In this document: piece by piece, positions 22,603-34,230 of the stretch | Layout: each line of letters opens with the position of its first letter | How positions within the stretch are numbered: position 1 is the first letter of the stretch | NCBI GenBank assembly: GCA_005656395.1 | Contig: SRSI01000062.1 | Coordinates: forward strand, 245,216-309,215 | Direction: 5' to 3' | Source of the DNA: Strongyloides papillosus | Taxonomy: Eukaryota; Nematoda; Chromadorea; Rhabditida; Strongyloididae | Length of the DNA: 64,000 bases | Made by a program: the position numbers and the translations under genes | The notes under the pieces: model-generated | What the model was told of the DNA's origin: nothing | Database searches by the model: none | Seen by the model: only the letters and a program-made list of their open reading frames with translations

Positions 22603-25600
22603 TTTTAAAGAATATTAAAACAAATATTTTTAAAAGTAAAATTTGAGATAAAAATAACGGTTAATAAAGAGTAGATGGAAAAGAAAAATAAAGTAATATG
22701 TTTATTAGTTAACCCTTTATTCTCCAACTTAGTATTTATCCTTCCTATTGGAGAAAAATCTTGCATGTGATGGAAATTAACTTTATTATGAAATAGAAAA
22801 AGATAATATTAACATTTATGTTTTTTATATCGTTTAAAAAAAAAGTGAAACAAGTTTTAATAGACACTTTATTGTTTAAGACTGCATGTTAAGAATTTAT
22901 TTGATCGCCAACAATTATATCCGTTTTATGTAATAGTTTCTTTGATTAAAAGTCAACGGATGAGATATTGTTTAAATTGTTATCAATAAATATCCCTTGC
23001 CACATAATATGTCATAAAAAAGTTAGTCCGGAATCACTATCTGTTTTTATAATTTATGGATACATTGTTAAGGGTGTTTTTCTAAATGAGAAATTATTGA
23101 TATAGAATAATAGGGCTTTTTTCTTTATAAAACTTATACTTATTGTTTTTCCTATTTTGTACTTTAGTGATAGTTTATAAAGCATTTGAAGGCTTCGTAC
23201 TTTATAAATTTTTTTTATTCATTCTCAAATATGTCAACACTAGAAGATATTATTATAAAAAAGTGTTTTCAATTTCCAAGAGAAATATATTCAATTCAGT
23301 ATCTCAATTAAAATATGAAAACAACTCCATTAATATTATTGAATTTAACAAAAATCTACCCTTTTATACATAAATTAAATTGTTTATAGTACATTTTTAT
23401 AATGCTACGAATAACAGTATGGTAAAAAGTTTTTTAAATTAAGATTAATAACTATAATTATTACTACAATTATATTAAAATTATATCAAATAAATCTAAT
23501 TTATCAATAATTAACATTTCTTAAAAAAGAGTCATGAAGGAGAAAAAAGTATGAATTTTAAGAAAAATACATTTTGTTGAGAATAATTAATTATTTACTG
23601 AAGAAAATTTTTTTTATTACATTAATATCACATTTAAATCAAAGATGTGTTTTTTAAATCGCAAAACCCTAACTTATTTAGATCTCTGATTTATTAATCA
23701 TTAAAATTCATTAGATTAGGTTGTCCAATACAAATGTCGATTTTCGCATTACCAATATTCTGATAGTTGTAATTTCTTCATGTTTTTATTATATTTACAA
23801 GATACATGCCGTTTTGTAGAGCTAATTAAGTCCTGTCTTTAACATTAATTTGTTTTTTATTATCATTTATTAAAATATTTTTATTAATCTTAAATAATCT
23901 TGGTCAAAATTCATTTTTGTACTACTTTTTTTATGAGCTTAAACTTGAGTAAAAACAGTTTAAAAAATTAATTCTTTGTTTGAAGAAGGATTAGTTACAA
24001 AATAACTTTAAAATGTCTATTAAAAATACTTCACTATTGCGACACATGCTTTCAAGGATAGAAGGGTTACAATGAGAAAAATGTTTTTGAGATTAGGAAA
24101 TTAATTGACAAAGATAAAGCTTTTTTCATTTACATCAGTTTAGGGGTTTGTGAGAGAATAAAATGTTAGTACAAATTTCATTTTCAAGCATCTTAAAGTC
24201 ATTAAAAAGAAGGAAAACACGAAGTCATGAATGCCTCATATCATTACTACTGACAGCGTTTAATTCTGACGAAAATTTACTTTTATTGACCCAAAAAAAA
24301 TAAATAATAAAATACCTCTTTTTGAAAGATAATTATTATTTGTGATAAAGAGTAGATAACACGTTAGAAACAATATGCTTAATATAGAGGCTTTAAGTTT
24401 ATGTAAAAATATTAACATAGTTATGACATTTTAAAGTTAAAAAAAAAGATGTTTATTTTTAAATAATTTATATTTATGTATATGTCAATTTGAAAAACAT
24501 TTATTCTATGAGTATTGATAGTATTCCCGTGTATTATAAAATCATAATAAGATTTTATACCCAATGCTGGAATTATATTTATATCATAAATCTCAAGCCC
24601 AATTTAAAATACAACCTATATTACCTTCACAATCTAATATAATTCTTATAATTTCTTCGTTATGCATCTACTCATCAAGGGTATTTAATAGAATCATTTG
24701 TAACTTGGGTTTACTCCCAGAAGTGATGTAATTGAGTTGCTTTAAACAAGTGCACAAGTCAATTCTTCAAAATTTTTTCAAAATTAAATCTTAGAAATTT
24801 TTTTTTAAATATAATAATAAATAACTTTATAATATACTTTAGACTTTTTTATTGCTAGTTGATTATGTAAAATGTTATTGTTTTGGAGTATTTCTCATAA
24901 CTTCCGTAATAGATAAAAATTAAAAATGTAGTTGTATAGTAAACATTGAAAAATTAAACACATATTCGTCAAATAAACATTTTTGGTAAGATAAACAGAG
25001 AATCGTTCATAAAAAAAACTATCTAATTTATGCTATAATGACAGACAAAAACCAAAAAATCTAAAAGTAACGCTACATGAAAATAAATACATAAGTTAAC
25101 ATCCAAAACATCTACCAATAAGGTTTCATATCACCGTCAAGATAAAGTGCCATCAAACAAAGTAACTTCTAAAATGTTAGTCTAAATTTCATGGAATGAG
25201 AAGAGAAATCACTGAAGCACATGAAATACCTTTACGAATTAAATTAAAATTCTTATGTAATTGACAATCCTATATTTCAACTCCATGAATAATAAATAAT
25301 TAATTTGAATTTTGTATACTATTTTACTGAGATTTCTATTTCCCATTATTTTTTTGTAACACATCATATCATGTTTGATATACATAATTCATAAATTTCT
25401 ACCCTATATTGACTAATTAACGCATACTAATTCGGTAAATTTAAAAAAAAAATTATGGATGTTAACTTCGATACTCCAAATTACATAACATCCCAAAGTA
25501 CAATTTCCAGTATCAACAAGGGTTACGAAATTCAAATAAATTTATTTCAATCAGCAAGTTAAGAGAAATATTTTTGAAAGGGTGTTAGTTACTACTTCGT

Positions 25601-25705
25601 TTTACTATTTTTATTTGTAATCATTTTGTAATTTTATTCACGAAGAAAGATGAGTAAAAGAAAGGCTTATCATTTTTGATTTCAAACCTGAAGATAAGAT
25701 GATAA
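22603..25705. other. AT-rich intergenic region
   Basis: 3.1 kb. A 76-codon frame at 23,143 begins with TTG, has no ATG and is Phe/Tyr/Lys-rich; I do not accept it. No RNA gene or ordered repeat was seen. The right end (from about 25,620) becomes less AT-rich. Confidence 0.4.
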
Positions 25706-26263
25706 AAACTGTTTAAGATCGACGGCGAGGAGACGTGGAAGGATCGTGGAGATAACTTTAATATCGTTAAAATAAATATAGTTTATCTAAATGTTGGAGA
25801 AATAGAGTTATTATCGCATTTCTTTCTGCTGAATGGATTAATTGTTCTCTGCGCCGTCGCTAATTACCTTGAATCTATTTTTGTGAAATACATATCAAGA
25901 AGTCGCGTATTTAAGATTGAGGTAAGTTTACAATATATGATGGTATTTATTGTAATGATTCTTAAGTTTTTAGATAATAGTGGAAAAAAAGGTGCGACTA
26001 TAGTTTCGATGATACCAATGAGGAGTTTGTGGGCGCATTTAAGGATGTTACTAACGCCTGAATCACATGGACATGATAATAAATCTTCTAATAAGATCAT
26101 TATAACAATATCAGCAGAATTCTTATTTAAAAGGATGGAGTCTGTAGAAGATGATTCAAACAACAATGTATTTCAACACTTAAAGATAATCGGGAGTGGT
26201 GGAATTTTTAGAGGATATGTAGATGCCATGTTGTTAGACTCAAGGAATGTCGAGACAAATTAA
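25706..26263 (+). CDS. Orphan 185-codon stop-free frame, no ATG at its 5' end
   Basis: The frame runs without a stop from 25706 to TAA at 26261-26263 in DNA clearly less AT-rich than its flanks. A perfect donor GTAAGTTTAC at 25922 could pair with TTCTTAAG at 25966 (45 nt, frame kept, removes a hydrophobic string) or with GTTTTTAG at 25973 (52 nt, breaks the frame). Residues include EELLSHFF-type helices, LIVLCAVANYLESIF and later GGIFRGYVDAMLLDSR. The first ATG is within the intron or after it (MIPMRSLW). A 100-codon antisense frame (26166-25864) also exists. It could be the 3' exons of a gene with an unseen first exon, a pseudogene, or a spliced noncoding RNA. No family was recognised. Confidence 0.35.
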   Translation, partial: KLFKIDGEETWKDRGDNFNIVKINIVYLNVGEIELLSHFFLLNGLIVLCAVANYLESIFVKYISRSRVFKIEVSLQYMMVFIVMILKFLDNSGKKGATIVSMIPMRSLWAHLRMLLTPESHGHDNKSSNKIIITISAEFLFKRMESVEDDSNNNVFQHLKIIGSGGIFRGYVDAMLLDSRNVETN

Positions 26264-26810
26264 ACTTTTAATATTATGTATATAATTATTGTATATAAGT
26301 GTACTTTTTATTTATTGTATATAATTGTATTCTTTTATTTATTGTATATAATTGCAAATATCTATCGTACTAATAAATATATACTTACATTTTGTTTTAA
26401 TTTTTCTGAGTCTCTTGAGCACATGTAAATAAATGAATCAATTTTGTAAATAATCTTTACCTACCAGGTAATGGTTCATTAATTTATCTAAAGAATGTTT
26501 TATACTCTAAAAATAAAGTATTTTCATTTATTTTAAATTACTTCTCATTATTCTTAAGTTTTAAATATTAAAGATCATCTCAATGACGTTCATTGCGATA
26601 TTTAGATCAAAAATACAAAAAAGAGAGCTTTACAAATATTTTATCACATTCAAAATAAAGAAGTAAAACTATACAATATAGATACAAATTATTTACAAAT
26701 AAATACAGTTATTAAAAAAAACACAGTCTAAATACCCATAAATAGTTTTCTAGATCTTATAAAGATAAAAAGGAGACCAATATTTCTAAGTAACTTATCT
26801 TCAATCGTAT
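26264..26810. other. Convergent 3' flanks with short repeat
   Basis: AT-rich sequence between the orphan frame and the PIAS gene. The only structure is the tandem repeat at 26288-26357. Confidence 0.5.
26288..26357. repeat. 26-27 bp tandem repeat, about 2.5 copies
   Basis: ATTGTATATA recurs at 26288, 26314 and 26341, separated by similar T-rich spacers (TTTTATTT). It is a minisatellite-like array in the 3' flank of the orphan frame. Confidence 0.7.
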
Positions 26811-28770
26811 CTACTTTTTAGAAAATAATGATTGAATTTCAGGCATGGTAAGTATCTCCCACAGTTCATCACTTATATTTCCAGGTTTACGGGATTTCAA
26901 GCTTTCGGATCCTAAGGAGGTATACAGGCTATGAACGTTACTATTAGCAACGAATCCCTTTATAAGTTCCAAGAAAACAGGGCAGCTCTTAGTAACATGA
27001 TTCTTAATTACATCAACTGACTTTTGATGGAAACCAGATGTTTGTTGGAATCCAGAAATAGATATATTTGTCGGAGTAGATGAAGGGAAATTTCTTCCTT
27101 TAAGCGAAGAAGTTACTTCAAAATAGCTAGGTGGTTTAGGAAGACTTGGTAAAGGATCATTATTGACTGCTTTATCAGAATTAGTTGTATTCGCCTTTCT
27201 CGTTGTGTTTCTTGATCGATCAGTGTCAGAGTCCCCAATAGGGGTTTTAGCAGAAGTAATAATAATTTCCCCAAATTTTGGAAGTTTAACTGGTGGCTCA
27301 TCCTCAAAACTATCGTCCAAAACAATACATCCATCTGAATCAATGTTAGAATTAGCAGTTAAAGGTAACCGCTTTCCATTATTACCCCCACCATTACTGT
27401 CCACTGAAGAGAGGCTATCAAGAAACGAATCATCAGTTTCTTCATCACTCACTACTACTATTGCGTTATCATCATCACCTATCCCACCCTTAATAACCTT
27501 TGTGTTATTGATGTTTAACTTTTCCTTACATCCAGATATTTTATATTCTGCTCCAGGGAAAAGTTCAATCTCCTCAACATTGGGGTGGTTTTTGAGAACT
27601 TTTGTAAAAAATCTAAAAATATAATCAGTAAGAAGTAAAAGAAAAAAACTTACTCATCAATTTTTATATCATCCGGCGTGCATGGGCTTTTACAATTTTT
27701 ACACGACCAAGACTCAGTAGTCTCATTGCTCTTAATATAAGTCTCGAGATCGTCTGGAAGAATATGGCTGCAGTTTTTCCCTCGGAATGGAATCTTTATC
27801 CTTTCAAGTGACACTGAAGATTTGAGGGAAATCTTAATTGACTCAAGGATCAATCCATCTCCACCAGATAAACATTTTTCAAGATCACCTTCAAACTCCT
27901 CAACTGTCGTCTTAGTTTTATTTGTAGTCTCCATCAACAATTCCTCCACAGTTTTAAGAGATGAAGAAAATACTGCAAACGCAAAAACACAGCCAGCGTT
28001 TAGAGTTTTATCAAAACGAATTTCTATCCCTAGTCGTTCTTTATCTCTGCTAATCTCAGACAACTTCAATAGTGCCTTATTTAGATTTGTTGGCACATTT
28101 GAACGGTGCTTCTCGTCTACACTACTATAGGCAATCTCACGAGGCAGTAAATCCGTGAACTCCCAATGGTTAATAAATATCCTCATCCCCAATGGGTAAC
28201 AATCCTTATATGGTAAATTATTTTTGTCACTAATCTTAGCAGATCGCAGCATCAAGCAATTTCTTGACTGTTGAGGATCCTTTGAAGAGAGTATAGAATG
28301 GCGTACTTCACTGGGTAACTTGATATCAAACGAGAATGAAACAGAGATATCCTTTGACGAGATTACTCTCCATCCCGATAAATTCTTAACATTCTTGTGG
28401 AAATAAAGCTGCTTCATTGTGACATCGGTTTCAATTATAACGTCTCCACCCCCTGCTTTGTTATTTTTAGACACCGGGAGACTTTCTGGGGAGATTTTCA
28501 ATACATTTGGAGGACAATAATTCTTGCCAACACTCCTCTCTAATATGGCTTGTATCGCCTTTTGCTGTGTCTTCTCGTTCTCAAGCACTTGCTTGAGCCT
28601 TCGGTGAAGAGCTTCTTTATTCCCTGAAGTTGGACATGATACAGAGGCCAAGCAATGTTTTAGATCATCCCAGTTAAATTTATATAATATTAATTCCTAA
28701 AATATTATTAACTATCTAAAAAAAAGTTATAACTTACTTTGCACGTTACAACATCCGTTTTGGTACTCAT
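26811..28770 (-). CDS. gei-17: E3 SUMO-protein ligase, PIAS family
   Basis: Exons 28770-28738, 28696-27654 and 27612-26811 (introns of 41 nt each) give 625 aa. A SAP-like DNA-binding motif is at about 18-50 ([11 protein letters not shown], then [14 protein letters not shown]). A PINIT domain spans about 105-265. The SP-RING is at 300-362 ([16 protein letters not shown]... ending in SWSCKNC), keeping the Cys, His and Cys-x2-Cys zinc ligands but lacking the structural Cys of the usual PCR motif (PFR here). Exon 3 holds two SUMO-interacting motifs, AIVVVSDEE and [12 protein letters not shown]. The protein would attach SUMO to nuclear targets with Ubc9; C. elegans GEI-17 acts in DNA repair and chromatin. 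The gene is GC-richer than its flanks. Confidence 0.92.
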
Positions 28771-31212
28771 TATGATTGCATATGGTTGAAGATAATACCA
28801 GGAAAAGAGATTATGAATAGAAATAGGCAACTTATAATGATAAGAAATAGAAAATTCTAAAAAATTTAAAACAACCGAAGTCTCGAATATTATTTGTTGG
28901 TAAAATGTACTTAATTTTATTGAAAATTACTGTTAAAAATCTGTCATTAAAAATGTCACGTAAGGGTAATAACAAGTCTATGTTTGGCGCCATATAAATA
29001 AAACAACATCTAAAATCTAAGGATATTCTTATTCTAATTAAGCATATACCACGTTTTATCAGTTAATTGCTGTTAAAGATGTCATTTACTAATTTGCGGT
29101 CTTAAAAAACACATAGTGACAAAGATAACTAACTGTATTTGATCACACTCGCATCTAAAGGACATTTACCAAAATTGGTGGAAAGTGACCGGATAATTGT
29201 GGTGTATCAATTCAAACAGTAAAAATTACATTGTCCGTAGAATATTAAAAGTTTAAATAAATCATTATTACAAGGAACGAATCTTGACAGTTAGTTTACT
29301 AAGACATCGTATAATATTTCTTTTAATTAAAGTTAGAGCGTCGATTAAGTATAGTTTAACAGTAATATAAATACCAAATAAAATAATAGAACCAAAAAAT
29401 GGGAATAAATTAGTGATTAAATTATTGTAAGTGCATTCTTTTGGGTAGAAAACAATCAAGTATACTTTCGAAAAAAGTATAAAAGATCAAAGATGAAGTT
29501 AAGGAAATATTATTTTATAAGTGTCTTCCAACATACCACGGTTACCATGATAAGTACATCATCAAATTATTTAATAAATTTAATTTTATGGTCAATAATT
29601 AATACCTTACTGAAACTTATGTAATACTGTTTGATGATAGCATATGATAGATCTTGGAGTTAAAATAAGGGTTAGAAAACCCTGTTGTTTCACTCAATAC
29701 TACCTTTTGATAAAACGTATGGTATATTTGATTTTCTAGAAGTAATGTAATGTATGAGGAAATACTCTGGCTCTCTTAAATATTGAAAATTTCTTTATCA
29801 TACACAGACTACGCATTTGTTTTCTTTATATTGGAAAAATTCGATTACAATATCATAATAAATGTATAAAACTAATAATATATAGCTATATGACACCAAA
29901 ATACAATATTTAGTCTTTCTAAAATGGTATATTACACTTTTCTAAAAGTTTAAATTCATATTTATCGTAAATACCATAAGGATCAAAGTTACCAATGTTT
30001 AATATATTGTATATTTTCACAAGCAAGTAAAAAATAAATAACACTAAATATTCAGTTTATAAACCATTAAAAATGGCTAAAACTATAAAAAGAAAGTACA
30101 AGTCTTATCAGTTATTGGAAATCAAGATACAGTCGTTGTATTTCTACTCAGTGGAATTGGTGAGATAAAAATAACAGGGAAGAAAAATTTCTATCATCGA
30201 AGAGATTATCACTATTCTTGAAAGTGAGAAAGCTTTCGATACATTTGTTAGAAAAAAGATGTTTCAATAACTATTATCGAACAAAGGTTGCTGATCTCAT
30301 TCACCAAACAATTTATTATCACAAGAATAATTTTTCTGCTATTGTTTAGGTACTATTAAATAATTTTCCATATGATATGTCGATGGTAAGATATTTTTTA
30401 TATAATTAATTTATTTTTTTTAATTTAAGGATGACTTTCTTAAAGAGTACCCAACACTTTTCAGGTAAAAAGTTTTATGGAGCTTTAGCATGGTTTAAAT
30501 GTCTTTAGAATGTATTTGTGTATGAATTTCTGACATGAGCTCCCAAATTTTTACTTTCAGTTTCTTTTGTTTATTTCAAAAAATGTTTGGATTTCATGGC
30601 TTTTCAAATGATGTAGAGTTATTTTTTATACTTGTTTTTAAAATACTGTTGGTATGTCCATTAAATTTATAAGTATTTTTTGAATAATTCCTTTTTTTCA
30701 AAACAAATGTTAGATCCTCAACAGTTTTATTTACTTTTTCTCGTTTCATAAAAAATATTAATTACCTCTTTTTTCTTCCAAAATATTCTAAATTATGTGA
30801 AGTCAAATTATCATTATTCCATTATTATTAATTTAAATGGTATCCAACTTCAGATGGAAAAAATATCTTTCTAATAAAAATTGTCGATATAACAATATTT
30901 AAAAAAAAACTGTAATTGTATAATTTAAATATTTAAAAAAGTGCTTTTCACTCATTTTTTACAAACATTAAATCAAAGTGTTACAAAACAAACAACATAT
31001 TATACGATAGCTTAGAAAATATTTTCATCCTATGTTAAATATCATTTCACGAAGAATAAATATTTGTTAAGTTAACATTCACATCTAAAAAATCTTTTTT
31101 GTACATTAATTATAATATCAAAATTGATATACAATTTACTATATTAGTGTATGTATTTTTTATAAAGATAAATTGTAACTTAAGCATTTATTTTTTTAAA
31201 GAAAAAGTTTTC
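28771..31212. other. AT-rich intergenic region
   Basis: 2.4 kb. A possible E2F site lies at 28983. A TTG-started 63-codon frame on the minus strand (29459-29268) with one hydrophobic stretch is not accepted. Nothing else was seen. Confidence 0.4.
28983..28991. promoter_or_regulatory. Possible E2F site upstream of the PIAS gene
   Basis: TTTGGCGCC matches the E2F consensus TTTSSCGC and stands out in very AT-rich DNA, 213 bp upstream of the PIAS ATG. It is followed by ATATAAATA. Single-motif evidence only. Confidence 0.25.
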
Positions 31213-33529
31213 TTAGCTTATCCACGTTAAATTTAGTGCTTGTTGAAGGAATGAAAATATTTTAACATTATCTTCTATATAATTATGATAAGAAGTTCCT
31301 TCTCCGTGCTCACTTCGATTCATTATTACAGTTGCTATTATGGGATTATATTGATAGTCGATACCCTTCTGAAGAATTTCATAAAGACGAGCTGTATATT
31401 TTAGTGTATGTATCGGAACAACTATTTCATCATAAAATGTTGTAAATAATAATGTTGAAGGCCATTGAAGTGGCTGTGAAGGCATTTTCAAATTATAATA
31501 TGGTGAATAAGTAAGAAGATTATCAAAATCTTCTTTGACATTAGGATCACCGTAGTCGTCCCTCCATGTCATTCCATGGGTAAATAAATGAAAACGAATC
31601 ATGTCAAGTGGAGCGGCTTCGATAACTGCGGCACCAAAAAGATCTGGACGACGTTGACTAACAACGGCCATAACCATCCCACCATTTGAAGTTCCAATAA
31701 TACCCAATTTAGAAGGTCTTGTATAACCATTTGAAATTAAAAAATTAAGGCCATCAATAACATCGTTAAAAGTATTATTTTTCTTGCTCAATATTCCTTC
31801 TTTATGCCACTCATCACCAAATTCATTACCACCTCTTACATTAGCCAGACACCAAATACCACCAAAATGTTTAACAAACATCGTTCTCGAAGCATGATAA
31901 TAAGGTGTGTATGAAATATTAAAACCTCCATATGCTTCAAATAAAACAGGATTATTACCATTTAATTTTATATTATTTTTATAGAGTAAGAACATTGAAA
32001 CATTTTTCCCATCTTTAGTTTCATAAAATATTTGTTTGATTGAAAGATCATCAATTTTAAGACTGTTGGGTAATTCAGTAATTAGTTTTTTAAATTTTAC
32101 TTTTCCATTATTTTTCATTTTATTTAGGTCTCCTTTATACATAATTCCAGGTATTATTGGATTGACGAAATATAAAAAAAATTCATTGCTTCTCCTGTTG
32201 CCAGAAATATGTTCAATATTACCGAGACCCATATCAATTGTCTGAAGTAACGTTCCATCGTGTTTGTTATATATATGGAGGATACTTCTAACATTTTCTA
32301 AGCATCTTAAAATTATATAATCTTTCCCAACAACGGTGACATCTTCAATTAATCTAGTTTTTTCTTCATCAATTAAAATTTTCCAACTTTTTTCACCCAA
32401 AAATGATTTAGAAAATTTTATTTTAATAATTTTCCGCATTGGAGCATCTTTATCAGTTAATATAATCGCTTCTTCGGAATTGGAATCAACAATTTGATAA
32501 TTAGCATCAAAATTGCCAATAAGTGGTCTCATATTTATTTTTCCATTAAATCCATTGTTGTTAACGTCCCTTAAATCATAAAAATATATTGTGTTTTTTG
32601 AATCAAATTGAGGATATATGTTAGCAAAAAGATATTTTTCATCTGCAGAAACGTATCCATACATAAAAAAAGTCTTGTTTATGGGATTGCCTGCTATTAT
32701 GATATCTTCGCTTTGTGGAGTGCTCATCTTGTGGTAGTACAAAGAATGATTCTTGTATATTATATATGAATATTCTTCAGTTTCTAAATGGGTAATATTC
32801 GAAAATGAAGAATAAATAACTCCATTATTGTTGAAAATAAATGCAATATCTGTGTACAAAATATCTTTTAAAGAATCTTTTAATATTTTTCCATTTGACA
32901 ATTTAAAGTTAATTGTTGTTAATTGAGTACTTTCGTTTGTGAAGCCATAAGCATATATTGACCCGTCTTCACTAAATTTTTCATAATTATAATATATAGA
33001 TGTATTTCCATGTGTTTGATTGTATTTAAAAAATAATTTTCCTTTACTATTTAAAGTTTTCTTTCGATAAAGATAACTAAAAATATTTTTATTATAAATA
33101 AATGTAGCCTTACTAATTTTCTTTCCCTTTTGGTGTATAGTAATAGTAATAATAATCACCAACTTTTGTATATAATCCATATTTATCAAAATTCATATAT
33201 TTTTGTAACTTTTCTTTCATAACATTTCTATATTTTGATTTCTTAAATACACTATCAGACATGGTGTTGATTTGTTTTATAAAATGTAATGTTTCTTGGC
33301 TATAAATATCTTCTAAGTATCTATAAGGATCATCAATGTTTACTCCATGAATTGTTTCAACAGTACTTAAATTTCTCCTCATAATTGGATATTCAGAAAC
33401 ATTAATTCTAATAGTAGAAGGATACCTTTCAAAATATGAACTTTCGTCATAACACAAAATTTCAAAGAACAAAGGTATTGCTACCATAAAAATTTTGATA
33501 TTCTTTATGTAAATACATTTTTCACACAT
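31213..33529 (-). CDS. Secreted prolyl oligopeptidase (S9A), diverged copy A
   Basis: Exons 33529-33114 and 33076-31213 (37-nt phase-2 intron) give 759 aa. The N-terminus has a hydrophobic stretch (MVAIPLFFEILC from Met15), read as a signal peptide; typical POP is cytosolic. A seven-bladed propeller lies in the middle and an alpha/beta-hydrolase domain at each end. Catalytic Ser602 is in GTSNGGM, Asp688 in FYDEIVVP and His729 in SEHGEG, with Tyr in YGGFNIS and Trp643 also kept. Where POP normally has Asp-Asp-Arg, this copy has Asp-Glu-Ile, so the substrate-binding Arg is lost. The family cuts short peptides after Pro. It is a tandem sister of the next gene, with the same length and intron site. 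Confidence 0.9.
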
Positions 33530-34230
33530 CTTAGAACATTAAACTTCTCATAAAGACAGTGTACGTGAATTTTAAAAATTATTCATTAAAATAACTTTAT
33601 AATAGATAAAATTTCAAGTTTTGGTTTGAAGAATTTGTGTATATTTCAAAACTAATTTTTATTAAAATATTTATACAAAGATTAATTTGTTATGATAATA
33701 CTATTTATAACTTTATGTTTTATGATTAATGTAGTAAAATAAAGTATTTAAAATCATTCTTAGATGAAAAAATCCTATGAAATAATATTCATATTTGATA
33801 ATACCAAAGTAGAAAAAATGAGAAGGTAAAAGTGATTAAAATCAATGGTAATCATGACAAATAACTTTTTAAAAAGATAAAACTTTATTTACCGCTAATT
33901 ATTTTTATATTTGTTATACTTCAGTTGAAACTTTTTATGCACTAACATCAAAAAGTACTTTACATATATATTTGTTTGAAGAATTTTTTTATACTATAAA
34001 AGTTTACTTTTTAGATTGGGAAAGTAAAATGTACTTTTTTTAAAGTAATAAAAATCTCAAGTTTACTTTTTTCTTGTAAAAAAATTAATATTATCAAGAA
34101 CAAATTTTATATTTTAAAATAATCAACCTTGCATAAATAAATGTAAAATATTTTGAAATCCATCAATTTTTCAAAATACAAAATTAGAACGTTTCCTGGC
34201 ATAATTAAAATTGATTGTAAAGATCTAATT
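33530..34230. other. Spacer between tandem peptidase genes
   Basis: 700 bp AT-rich spacer holding the promoter of copy A and the 3' end of copy B. No TATA box or repeat is clear. Confidence 0.5.

Noticed and set aside
23143..23373. 76-codon plus frame
   Set aside because: No ATG and Phe/Tyr/Lys/Ile-rich composition typical of translated AT-rich noncoding DNA.
25864..26166. 100-codon minus-strand frame antisense to the orphan frame
   Set aside because: Shorter than the plus frame, begins with TTG, and recognisable start or family is lacking; kept only as an alternative.
29268..29459. 63-codon minus frame with a hydrophobic segment
   Set aside because: It starts at TTG, has a stop just upstream, no splice acceptor that extends it, and no recognised family.
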